64,000 nucleotides of DNA. Source: Phycisphaerae bacterium (GTDB taxonomy: Bacteria; Planctomycetota; Phycisphaerae; Sedimentisphaerales; Anaerobacaceae). Shown in pieces: positions 1 through 12,600 of the stretch. Location of the stretch: positions 60,047-124,046 of the forward strand of contig JAAYBV010000074.1 of assembly GCA_012744475.1 (NCBI GenBank), given 5' to 3'. Made by a program: the position numbers and the translations under genes. The first letter of the stretch is position 1. Every line of letters starts with the position of its first letter. The notes under the pieces were generated by a model. It ran no database searches and was not told where the DNA came from. It worked only from the letters and a program-made list of their open reading frames with translations.

Positions 1-522
1 ATGATACGCGTCATTATAGGACAGCAAATTCGCGGTCACGCCCGGGTTACTCGCGTCGTTGTTGATCAGCCCCACGAGCTCCTCCAGCGTCGTGTCCTCT
101 GTGGTGGTGATGACCATCTCTTCGTTGTTGTACGAGAAGATGAACGTGCCGGCCCCAACGAGGCTTTCAGCATATTCCAGGCCGCTGGTGTGCACCCAGC
201 GTTCCGCATTCGCCAGCCGGTTCACGACGACGGAATGGCTGCCCTCATAGGCCGTGTTGGACGATTCGGCCGAAAGGATATCCTCATCGCTGGTCTTGGT
301 TCCGAAGGAACGGAGTTTCTTGGCGTCGGAAAGACCTTCGGCCGCCTCTTGCAGGGCCTCCAACTTCGTTTCCAGCGTGTTCAAGGCCTCCCGGCGATCG
401 TCCCAAGTCTCTTTTCGTTCGACGTACTTGTCGCGCCGTTGCCCTTCAATCGCGACCAATTGCTTGACCAGTGTCTCGGTGTCAATGCCCGTTGACAGGC
501 CGGAAAGCCGCAATTCGCCCAT
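1..522 (-). CDS. fliD: Flagellar filament cap / hook-associated protein 2 (FliD), N-terminal part
   Basis: FliD caps the flagellar filament and helps flagellin subunits polymerise. The first 174 residues are visible and the rest lies outside the window. The start reads MGELRLSGLSTGIDTETLVK, which is the FliD N-terminal signature, and continues with a coiled region (EGQRRDKYVERKETWDDRR) that matches the start of the family's D0 domain. The ATG at 522 has GAAGGG about nine bases upstream. The gene follows the giant glycosyltransferase gene by 128 bases on the same strand, so it may be the last member of the glycan operon or may have its own promoter. A weak GG-N10-GC pair lies at 559-573. The identification is firm; only the C-terminus is unknown. 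Confidence 0.9.
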   Translation of the reverse strand, partial: MGELRLSGLSTGIDTETLVKQLVAIEGQRRDKYVERKETWDDRREALNTLETKLEALQEAAEGLSDAKKLRSFGTKTSDEDILSAESSNTAYEGSHSVVVNRLANAERWVHTSGLEYAESLVGAGTFIFSYNNEEMVITTTEDTTLEELVGLINNDASNPGVTANLLSYNDAYH

Positions 523-650
523 GATTATCGACCCTTCATTGGCCGCCGACCCGGCGGCGCACAGAAATCCCCAGGGCTGTCGGAACTATCGACCCCGAGA
601 GTGTTATCGTTCCGTCATGCGTAGTCCTGAAGCCTTTCATCCATTTTTTC

Positions 651-3600
651 TCAGGTCCCAACAGGCGAGAGAGTCGTCCGTTGCGGCGCCTTCGCTCCAG
701 GCTTCGTCGCGCCCAGGTTGAGTCGCTCGGCGTGCTCCTGACACCAGGAGGCCAGGTCAACCGGCTTGGTGGACTCGAAGGCATCTTTCACGAACCGACG
801 GGCGGCGGCCGTGCCATGACGACGAATCTCACGATCCAGATGCAGGCGAGCCTGCCCATTCATCCGCAGGGCGAAAAAGGCCAAGCCGCGCAAAAGGTCA
901 TAGCCGACTACGCGATCGGCCACGGTCGCATCGAGAACCTCCACATTGTTGAGGATATTGACGCAACTGACGAAGAAACCCCGGTTGAACAGCGAGACCG
1001 CGATGTCCAGATACTCAGGGACAACCCGGTCATCCAGAGGCTGACTCTCCCAGGCGAGGATCTGGGCCCTGAAACGCGTCAGGAAATCGCCGCAGGTGCA
1101 TTGACGCAATGCACGTCCGATATCCATGCCGGGTTCCGACTTCAGGCGCTCCCGGATGCGCGACAGCCGGCCGTCACAGTATTGCCGGTACCGCGTTCGT
1201 CGATTGCGCGGATCGAGTGTCGACACTACCCGCGTGTAGTTCATCGCGTGCAGACGGATCAGGGTCAGGCTCTCGGGCACGTTCTTCACAAAGACGGGCT
1301 GACCGGCCTGGGCATACAGAGCCAGTTTCGCCGACCAGAACGAATCGGCGGCAAAGGGGTTCTCGTCGTAGAGACCGATCTGGGCGAAAAGGGCCTTGCG
1401 GATGATCGCGGTCCCGTGGCTCAGGCTGTGACGCCAGGTCCGGAATCGGGCCATGATTTCATCGTCCGTCAACGGCAGTTGACTGCATTCGCTGTGTTCC
1501 GGACCGCGGTACGCTTCGAGAAACGTGCGGTAGTTCGAGCCCACCATAGCCAGCCGGTCGTCCCGGCTGATCTCGTCGTACAGAGTCTCCAGCTTGGTGG
1601 AGCACATCAGGTCATCGGCGTCGTGAATCACGATGAAATCTGCGCGGGCGCGTTCGATGGCGTAATTGCGCCGGACGTACGGTCCTGCCTGGTCGTGGAA
1701 GAAATGGACATGGATGCGTGCGTCGCGCCGGGCATATTCCTCGATGATCCGGCGGGTGTTGTCCGTGCTGGCGTCGTCGAGCAGGAACAGCTCCCACTGG
1801 CTCAGCGTTTGGGACAGAATGCTGTCCAGGCACTCGGGGAGAAAGTCAGCGGCATTCCGGCACGCCGTGATCACCGTAACTTTGGGCGACTCGCCCGCCA
1901 CGACGGCGGTTCGGGTCTGCTCCAACGACAACGTCGTGCACGCTGTGCCCCCGACTTGCAGCGTGACGGCGTCCGCATGCTCGGCGCCCCACTGCTGCAC
2001 GTCGATCTGCACGCCTGGCGTGAAGGCCTCCTCGCGAAACTGCCTGGCGGCCGGGGTGTCGTGATGGGCCATCTCCCTGCGCAGGTAGATCTGACACCGC
2101 TCTTTGTGCCCCAGCCCATAGAGCGCTAGCGCGCGGACCAGATCGACATTGGCGAGGCGATGCGGCAGTTCCAGGTCCATGCCCTCCAACGCGGACAGGG
2201 CCTGCACGCAACTGACGTACTGCTGCATTCGGAAACACTCTGTGGCACGCTGAAGGAAGCGAACCACGATCCCTTCGTCCACCGGCTCGCGTTCCCATTC
2301 GGCGATCTGCGCGCCGAAGCGTGGGAGGAAGTCGGCGCAGGTGCATTCGCGCAGCGCCCGGGCGACATCCATCGAGGGGTCGCGCGCCACCGCGTTGACC
2401 ACCTCCTGGAGCCGGCTGAGGCAGTACTGTGAATACCGCGTTCGTCGGCTGCGCGGGTCCATCGCCGGCAGTTGCCCCACCTGCGATTCGCTGTGCACCC
2501 GCCGCAGAGTAAGAGACTCCGGAATATTGCACAACCGGATACGCTCCGTGCGGCGGGCGTATTCGGCCACCTTGGCCAGCCAGAACGAGTCGGCGCCGAA
2601 GGGATTTTCGTCATACAGCCCGATCTCCTCGAACAGCGTTCGCCGGACGATCGCCGAGCCATGCCACACGAAATCCCACATGGACCGGGCGTCATACGCC
2701 TCCAGAATCTCCTCGTGAGTCTCCGGCAGCGTCATGGCTTCAGTGGATTCGAGGCCGGTGAAATCATCCAGGAACTTCCGATAGAACGAACCGACGACCG
2801 CCAGACGCTCGTCGCCGCCGATTGCATCGCAAAGACGCCGAAGCTTGTCGGGACACATGATGTCGTCGGCATCCTGAATCGAGACAAACGGCGCACGGGC
2901 CTGTCGGATGGCGAAGTTGCGACGGATGTACGGCCCGCTGCTTTCGTCGAAGTAGAAGGGCCGGATCCGCGCATCGCGGGCGGCATACGCCTCCATGATC
3001 CCGCGCGTACCGTCGGTGCTACCATCGTCAAGAATCAGCAATTCCCATTCCGACAGGGTCTGCTGCAGGATGCTGTCCAGACATTCCGGCAGGTGCTTTT
3101 CCCCATTGCGGCACGCCAACACCACGCTGACCGCCGGCACGGATGCACGCGGCGCGGGCGCAGTGGATTCAGCCACCGCCGGCGTACTGGCCCGCGCCTC
3201 GAGGCGCTGCTTCAGTTCGGGCACAAGAGCCGGACCGACATGTAACATCACATCGTTGGAATCCGTCCCGCCCGTGAGGATCTGGCAGTGCTTGCACCGA
3301 TGGGGCATATCGTCCCGGCCGTCTTTGATGGCCTGCCGCAAATCCCGGAGTCTTCTGCCATTCCACACACCTTCGAGGGGCTCCGTCAGCGCATTGCCCA
3401 TCGGAAGGTCCAGAAGATGGCAGCAGGAGACGACGTCGCCGTTGAGGAGTATGCGAACCCGCTGCCAGGGTCGAACACACCGTCTGTGGCCTTCCGTCAG
3501 TTGCTGCGAGGCCACATAGGGTGGGCGGCTCAGATCGAAGTTGTTGGGGATGTCCAGAACCAGTCCGAGTTGATCGGCCTTGGCCCTGGCCAAATCGAAG

Positions 3601-6600
3601 TTCGCATTCGCCCGCTCCCGGTGGAGGAGCAACGAGTCGTCCAGCGCCGAGGGGCTGTATATGTGGACGAAGTTCACCGCCACACTGTCGAAGGCATATC
3701 GGCCGGCCATCTCGATCACGTCGGGCAGTTCGGCGATGTTCTGGTGCATCGCAACGAAGGTCAGTTCGCAACGGAGGTCGGGCTTGTCCCGCCGGATGTC
3801 GGCCAGAATCTCCAGGTTACGGCAGAGGCGGTCGAAACTCAGACGCGTACGGATGGATTCGTAGGTCTGCCGGGTGGATCCGTCTACGGAAACACGAACC
3901 GTGTTGAAGAACTTCCGAATCGTCTCCGCCCGTCGCCCGGCCAGCGTGGACAGATTCGTCGTCATGCCAAGAGACACACCGAAGCGATTCGCGTACTCGC
4001 AGAGATCGTAGAACTGCGGATGCAACAGGACTTCGCCGCCGATCAGGTGAACATCCATGGCGGTCGGCAACCACTCGTCGGCCAGCCGCTTGAACTGCTC
4101 CAAGTCCACGATCTCGCCGTCCATCCCGTAGCTGCACATGACACACCCCCCGTTGCAGCGTGTGATCACGTTGAACTCCACGATCGTGGGGCGGTGGGAA
4201 CAGACGGCGGGTTTGTCGCGTCTGGCCTGGGTGAAGGCGAGGGTGTTGCTGAGGGTCTTCGCCTCGAAATCGAGCGCCCGGGCCTTGCTCTCCTCTCCGG
4301 CCTTGCGAAACAGCTCGGCGAGTTTGACCGCAATGGCATGCTTGCCCGAGGCCCCTCGAGGCATGGATCGATACTTGCGTTCCAGTTCCGTCAGCTTCTG
4401 AACGCACGGGTCTTCCGACGCACGATCCCGGCCTGACCCATCTGTCGATGGCACCACCGGGCTTGGCGGCTCCGTCCTGCGTGGCGGAGGAGGATTCACC
4501 CGCGCCACATCGCGTCCGCATCTGCCCCCATGCGAGGGCACGGACACGATCTCGGCCCTGTGCGACGAAGCCAAGCGGTCTCGTATGCGTTCCATGCTCT
4601 GTCGCTGAGCCGGATCGAGTTGGACATGGGAGTTCCCAAGCAGTCGCGCATAGGTGCCGCCCACGCGATCGTACCGGCCCGTCTTCATATAGCACTCGGC
4701 CAGCAGCGTACAACTGGCAACGTAACATTCCACGATATCGGCATAGCCTTTGAACTCGCTTCGCGCGCGATCCAGCCGCTCCAAGGCAATCGACTCCTCC
4801 AGCGGCTCAAGGCACGCTTCGAGAGGAACGCACGCGTCGCCGGGCTGGCCCAGCATCGCCTGCGCCGAACCCAGGACGCAACGGGCCTCAATGCAGTCTG
4901 GACGGAGCCGCAGCGCCATCCGTGCCCGTTCGCTTGCCAATTGAGGGTCGCGCTCCCGGAAGAACAGGCTGCTCCGGAGAGACCATCGGAAGCACTCTTC
5001 CGGCGTACCGGTGTCTCTCCAGTACAACCCCTCCAGGAACTCGCGGAATCCCCATACATGACGCTCCTGGTCCTCCTGGAGATGGACCGCGAGCAAGGCT
5101 TGACTGACCGCGAAGCGGTCTTCCATGGCGAACCGATCCACAAGACCGACCCGCAACTCCGCCGGTCCCCGGTAATGGCAGAGCACATCCGGGCAGTACA
5201 GAATACGACGCCGAGCGCCACGCAGATCGGCATACGCCCGATGCGAGAGGTGGATCGCCCCGTGATCGAACGGCACGGCGGGGAACCCGCCGAGGCAGAA
5301 GAAGGTCTCTCTGTCAAAGACACACAACTCGTCGATGTCCCACGCGGCCGCCAACTGGTCCGGCCCCAGATCGAATCGGAGGGGAGTGGAGAGACGGTCC
5401 TTGCAGAGGATCCGGCCTCGCAGGCCGCAGATGTCCTTCTCCTGGAAATGCTGCTGTACACGTGCGACGAAGTTACGGTCCGGCGTCACGTGCTCTCCCA
5501 GGAACGCAAGGCAGCGGCCCTGCGCCCGGTCGGCTGCCGCATTCCGGTATCGACACTGGCTCACTCCACCCCTCGTGCCGAGGATGGAAAGACGAAAGCC
5601 GACGTGTCCGGCCCGACGCATCAGGTCCTCCCCCAAAGGCGCTGGAACCAGTGCGATGACCTCGAAGTCCTTCTCAGTCTGTGCGTCGAAGGAAGCGATC
5701 ACATCGGCCCACGACGCCGCATCCCCCGCGAGAGACACGATAACCGACACGCCCGTCGGTCCTTTGGCGCCACTGTCCAGAAGACACGTGACCGGCTCCG
5801 TTTGTCCGCCGTCCGGATGAAAGAGGGCCCTTTCGATGAGGCTCAAACGCTGGGCTCGCGGCTGGAGACCGTTGCCGCGATCGAGCCAGTCCGCGCGGAA
5901 CTGTACTGCCACAGGGGTCCCATGAATGTCACATTCCCGGTCCAGGCATTCCCGACTCTCGCAAGGGTACCCGAGTGCGAAATAGGCCAGACCCTTGATC
6001 AGCTCATAGCTTCGCACGTTCCGCGCGATGCCCTCCACCAGTTGCTCCACGATCCGGCTCGTCCAAAGGCATTGAACGAACTGCCCCTTCGTGAAGTGAC
6101 TGTAAATCCGTCCGAGGAAACCCTGGATGATCGGACCGGTCAAAGGCGCGTTTTCCCATTCAGGGAAGAGCCGTGCGTTCTGCTTGATGAAGTCGCCACA
6201 GACGGTGCGACGCAGGGCCGCCTTGATATCGGCACGAGGGTCGGCATGGAGCGTTCGAATCAGTTCCGACAGTTTCTGGCGGCGGTGCTCCTTGAAGTGG
6301 GCTCGTCGACTGCGCGGATCGAACGCCGGCAGGCTGCCCGTTTGAGAGCTGACGTGCATCCGTCGCAGGGTCAGCACCTCCGGCAGATTCATCACGCGAA
6401 CCGCCTCGCTTCGGCACGCATACTCCGCGACCTTGGCCAGCCAGAAGGAGTCCGAGGCGAAGGGATTCTCGTCATAGGGCCCGATGTCCTCAAAGAGGCG
6501 CTTGCGGATGATGGCCGAGCCATGCCAGCAGAAATCACAGACGGCCGCGTTCCGGTATTCCTCCAGGATCTGCTCGTGCGTCGTCTTCAGGACGACCGTG

Positions 6601-9600
6601 TCGCTGTGTTCCGCCCCCTGGTACTCATCGAGAAACATGCGGTAGAACGAGCCGACCACGCCAAGACGGTCGTCCTGGGTGATGGCCAGCCACAACCGCT
6701 CCAGCTTCTCGGGGCACATGAGGTCGTCGGCATCCTGGATCACGACGAAAGGAGCGCCGGCGCGTTCGATGGCGAAATTGCGGCGAATGTAGGGTCCGGC
6801 GCTCTGGTCGAAGTAGAAGGGCCGGATGCGCGCGTCGCGAGCGGCATACTCCTCCATGATCCGCCGCGTCCCGTCGGTGCTGCCATCGTCGAGCAGGAAC
6901 AGCTCCCACTCCGACAGGGTCTGCTTCAAGACGCTGTCCAAACACTCCGGCAGGTGTCGCTCCCCATCGCGGCACGCCAGCACCACGGTGACTCGTGGCC
7001 GACGTCCGGCGTCGGTTTGCGATCCGCGTCCGGCCGTCGGCTCTGCCCGCAGAAGGCGATCGCGTACCCTCTGTCGGCGAGGGCGGGAGGGTGGATGAAG
7101 CAGGCTTCCGCTGGCCGCTGTATCCTCCGCGACATGCAGCGAGGAGTCGGATACCTCGCTCTCCGGCGGCGCGCCGCTCGGAGAGTCCGCTGCGGTCTCG
7201 ACCAGGAATCGGTGGAACGGGGTATTCAACTGCCGGTTGATGGACTCCAGCGTCCCCAACCTCATGGCGTACTGCGTCTCGAGCGATTTGGTTCCGCAGT
7301 ACGCCTTCATCGCATCATGGGTAGGCTTCTGGTAGGGCGCATCGGCCATCGCGCTCCAGAGCCGCTCGTACTCCAACTGCTCTTCCCAAGTGCCGCAGGC
7401 ATGGAGCGCCACCACGCTGGGGTCCGCGACAACCTTGAACCCGGCCCGCTCCAGCGCTGCTTTGGTCGCCTCGTCCACCTTCCCCTGATCGTTCACCTGG
7501 AACCCGCCGATCCGGCGCAGGGCCTCGGCCCGGTAGACCTTGATGCTCTGTCGCACGCGGCTGGTCCAGTCCTCCCACAGATGGCAGTAGTAGATCCCCA
7601 GTTCCTCCGGATAAGGATACTCCAGCACCTTCTTTCGCATGTAGGCGATGGCTTTGGGATGGAGGAGAAAATCGTCATCGACCTTGAAGAAGTACGGTGT
7701 CTCACAATCTTCGAGGCATTGGGCGGTGGCCGCGAAGAAGTCCATATCTCGCAGCACCACGGTCTTCTCGTGCCGGTCCCAGGAATCCGTCAGCGATCGG
7801 ACGCTGTAGTCGAACGTGCTTCGACCGTTGGTAAACGAGAAGATGCTGAAGCGCGGGTCCGTCGTGCTAACCTGTTGTACGTCGATGCGCAACCGAGGGA
7901 GAAGGTGGGTCCGGAAGACCTCATTCTTCAGGTCCCTCTGGCCTTGTTCGTAGGCCATGCGCCACAGTTGTCTGCCGCGCATCGTCTTGGCAAGCAGCCA
8001 AGCGGCGTCGCGCGCGATGCACACGATGGGCACTTCACGTTTGGCCGCCAGGACGGCAAACCACAGGTCGCGGAAATTGGGGTTCGGAAAGTCACGGCTC
8101 TGGGGGCGAATCGTGCTGGTGTGGAACACCAGCGTCCCCACGCCTCCGGCGTGCACCACACGGTCCTGACGACAGGCAGTCTCGAAATGGTACATGTTCC
8201 GATCCACGACGAAATCGGCGAACGGCGGACGGAAATCTATCCCGTGGACCACGACGACGGCGCGACGCTGATGCTCCTCGATCTTGGCGATCATCGTGTC
8301 GGCATAATCAGGCGGATACTTGATGTCGTCGTCCATCAAGAGCACATACCCGTGGTCGTCCGGCATCAGCAAGTCCCAGGCCCCGCTGGCATACAGCTCG
8401 CCCTTCGGACTGGCTTCGATTCGCGAGACCTTGGCGAAACGATACAGGTCCTCCGGGACCGTTTCGTACTCGTTCAGCAAAATGCGGATATCGTCGACCT
8501 GGTCTTCGATATCCACGAGGAGACGGCGCAAATCGTCGGCGCGATCCGGAATCGAGACGATCAGGGCCAACCGCTTCTCACCGAGGCCTGGTCTCGTCGC
8601 CCCGCCGCGTTTCGAGGGCTGAACCGTTTGGGCCGGAGCGGATCGCTTCTGTCGATCGACGGGCGAATGCCCCAGAGGATTTTCGCCCTGCGGCAGCCGA
8701 TCGCGCAGCCGATCGCACACCCGCTGGATGTTGTCACGCTGCTCCTGCGGAATCTCGAAAAGAGATGTCTCCAGCAGCCGCGTGTAGATGGCCAGAACCC
8801 GATCGTAACGACCCTGTTGCATGTAACATTGGGCCATTGAGACGCAAGTGGTCGCAAAATCCTCCGCCAGTCGAACACTCTTCGCGTTTCGGGAGCCGGG
8901 TTTACGGCGTGCTCGAGTCAGCAGTCGCTCGAGTATCGGCAGGGCTTCCTCCCACTTGGCCACCGCCAGCTCCATTCGGTCGAGGGCCATCAGCCGTCGC
9001 GCCTCCTTCGCGAGCCAGGCCTGGCGATACTCCCGGTACGCCGTGCTGCCGAACACCGGTTCTCGCGGCGGCGATTCGGCCAGCCGCCCATCGCGGGTCA
9101 GGATCCACTCGGCCCCGGAGGCGTAGGCCGAATCATCGACCTTTCCGGCCAGGGCACGGTTGCGCGAAGCCTCGGCGCCGTTCCAAGCCCCACGCCGGCC
9201 TCCGGTGACGTGTCCATAGTCGTGGTCCTGATGGACCGCCGTGATGAACTCGGTGCCGTCCACAACCGGAACGCCGGCCCGGTGCGGGGCCATGACCAGC
9301 CAGTTGTCCCAGGCGATTCGCCCGATGGCAAACGGCGGAATCTCAGGGTACATCCCCTTGGGAAACACGAAGTAGTCCAGGCCGCACTCACCGTGGAGCA
9401 TCGCCCGTTCCTGCATCTGGGCTTCCAGCATACTCTGCCAGTCGGGCCGGTCGAAGTCGATCTCGTCGAGCACCGTCAGGTCCCAGCGCTGGCCGATGAG
9501 AAGGGACTTCGCAAGACGCGACTGGACCTCCTGCACGCCCTTCACGAAGCTCGCAAAGAGAATGATGTCCGCATTCACGTAAGCGACGATCCGATGCGAA

Positions 9601-12600
9601 GCGCGCTTCTGGGCCTCCTCGAAGAGTTTGTTGACCAGAGGAGTCCCGAATTCGTTGCGATCGACCTGCGGAATGTGACGGGCGCCGACCTCTTCGGCCA
9701 TCTCGCGAATTCCCGGCTCATCGCCGAACAAGAGGATCTCCGGCGTTGGGTCGAGCCGGGCCCAGCTTCGGATCGCGTTCTTCTGAATCACGGCGATGTG
9801 CCCGACGAAGGCCTTCGGCATCGTAAAAATCGTCAGTCCCCGATCATTCTGCGGCTGAGGTCTCGGCGCCTGTGCCTCGCCGCCGGGCCCAACGCGTGAG
9901 ACAAGATCCTCAAACAGTCGGCGGCAGCGTGGATGGTCGGGACTCCGTACGATACGACCGAGGATATCTCTGGCCTGCGTGAGTTGCCCGCACCGGGCAA
10001 AGCACACCGCCAGGCCGTAGGCGAAGCCCCAGTCGCCCGGATGCTTTTTCATCAGATCGACCAGACTCTCTGCCGCCTCGGAGATTCGATTCTGCTGGTA
10101 ATGCCGCAAGATACGCTGCATGACATCGCCCGGCGACGCAGAGGCAGGAATACAGGCCAGGGGATGATAGAAGACGGTGCCCCGCTCATCGGGCCGCGCG
10201 CCCGGCTGACAACAACGCGCCAGGCACCCCTTCCTCCAGGTGAAATGGACGTGCTTGGCGTCCTCGTCGTGATGCAGCTCGATACCATGACGGTTCACAA
10301 AATCGAGCAACGGGATCACTTCCGCAAAGCCCACAAACGAACCGCCTCTGTGGTAGGGAGCATAGTGCCCCTCGAAGCACTGCAGTTCGTCAATCTGGCC
10401 AACCACGCGGCTATTCAGAAACATCTGAGCCTGGTCGAACGTCAGCCGCTCTTCGCTGAACCAGACATCGTCCACAATCACCAAGCTGCCGTCCGGCAAG
10501 GCAGGCAGCGCCTTTGTGAGCACATGCTCCATGATCGGAACACCCGGCAGATCGTGGGCATCAACGAAGAAGATCACCCTGTCCTGCGGCGTCCACAGCG
10601 CGGTGAAGTCGGTATCGAGGATGTCCTGCTCCAGTAGGGTCACTCGCGAGAGATCGACGGGAAGGAGGCGCATCGTCTCATGCAACTCGGCGAAACTGCG
10701 GTCCACGGCGTAGATCTTCGCGTGTGGAGCCGACGTGATCCACGTTCGCAGCGACAACCCTTCCAGCGTTCCCAGTTCGACGATCACCGTGGGATCGAAG
10801 GCCCGAGCCTGGGACGCCAGAGCGGCCAGGGTCTCTGCAGACTGATCGCGGTGATACAGGCGGTTCTGCCTCGAGGCCAGGGTCTCGATCCAGCGGCCGA
10901 AGTGGGCCGTGTCCTGCGCGGATCCGGGCAACGGAACACTGGCACATGAATCCAGTTGCTCCATCAGGGCGCGCGTGAGCTCCTTCTGGACGAACGGGCT
11001 GAATCTGTGGTTCCGCAGCATGAGCTGGAAGAGAAAATTGTCCGGCTGCATACTGCCCCGCCTCTCTTCAATCCGGCGCTGCCATGTAGGTTCGCCGTGG
11101 ACGAGCGACGCGAGCGTCAAACGGGCATCCGGATAGATCCAGCGGTCGGGCTCGCGCTGTGGCGCCGCGGGCCTGCCGTCACGGTAGTACCAGTACCCTG
11201 TCACGTCGACACCAACATCGACCACGCACGGCCGTACCGCCGGGCGCTCTCGCCTGCGAATCGAGCCATACTCGTGACGGCCGATTCGTCGGAGCAGCTC
11301 GGGCAAATCCAAGGGACGATCGGACACGGCATCGCGGTAGTCCAGGTTGAAATAGGCGTCCGATATGTAGAATCGCGGCGACTCAGATTTCACATCGGCA
11401 AAAAGCGTCACCGCATGAGATAGCACGGAGCCGGAGGAATCCGCATAGCCGAAATGCGTCGCCGGTATGCCGAACAAGTTGAGAACCATCGCATGAAACA
11501 CGGCCGTGCCGTCCCACCACACACCGCCGTGTCGTCCCGAAAAGACTCGATACGCCGAAACCACATCCTTGGGGTGAATCTTCTTCGTCTCGTCCGTCAC
11601 CACGAGCGTATGAGACGTCCAATCACGGAGAATGTCCACCGCCCCATGAACGTCTCCGCGTCGAAGAGCCTCATCGAGACCCGGACATTCGCGCCGGATG
11701 AGGTCCTTGAGTTCTTCCGGCGTGGTCGGACCCTCGCCGGCGCATCCGGACGTGGGCGAGGGCGCGACGCCCTGTCCGACGGGCGAAACGGCCTTGCGCG
11801 CCTTGCTCCTGAGCTTCGGCAATCGCGGGCTGCTCGGATCGTATCGCTCGGCTTGCCGAACGAAGTACGCCCATCTCTCGGACGGCCCCTCGACCTTGAA
11901 CACGCTGTCGGCCGCCCAGGCGTAGTTGCCGGCGATGGCCTGCTCAACCGTGACCTTGCTGTGGCGCAGGATCTCGTTCTCACGAAACAGAGCCGGCATG
12001 ACCCGCTCCCGCCCCGCCAGCAAGCCATCGTAGATTTCACCACAGCGCGTGTGGGACTGCGGATGCCGGCCGTAATAGCTGACGCTGAAGGGCTGATAAA
12101 GGATTGCCCCTGCATTGGCCAGACGAATCCAGAACTCGAACTCCCCGATCTCATAGCGCCAGGGGTGTTCGTGCAGGCCGGCCCGTTCGAGGGATTCGCG
12201 GCAGAAGAACGACGAACAGAAGGGAGGCACCAGCGTCTGACACACATAGGCCTCGATCGAAAACGGGTGAGGCGGTACTCGTGGCCCCGATTTGTTCCCG
12301 TTCTCATCGACATAGCAGACATTTCCGTAGAACGCGGCGATGTGCGGATGGGCGACAAATACTCGCGAAGCCCGCTCCAGCGCGTCCGGAAACAACTCCT
12401 CATCGGACAGGCACAAGCCGATGTACCTTCCACGACAGCGCTTCATCGCCCGGAAGAAGCCTTCTTCGGCGCTCGCGTCGGGAGCCGACACGAACTGAAT
12501 GCGCGAGTCCCCGAATTCCGCGACGATCCGGGCGGTGCCATCCGTGGACCCGCCGTCCTGGATCACGTATTCGAAATCCGTGAACGTCTGATGAAGAACG

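Noticed and set aside
559..573. Weak GG-N10-GC pair upstream of fliD
   Set aside because: Spacing fits sigma54 but the flanking bases (TGGGGA and GTGC) match poorly, so it was not listed as a promoter.
4530..8840. Open frame of 1436 codons on the plus strand
   Set aside because: It is antisense to the giant gene, has no recognisable domains and a composition typical of shadow frames in high-GC DNA.
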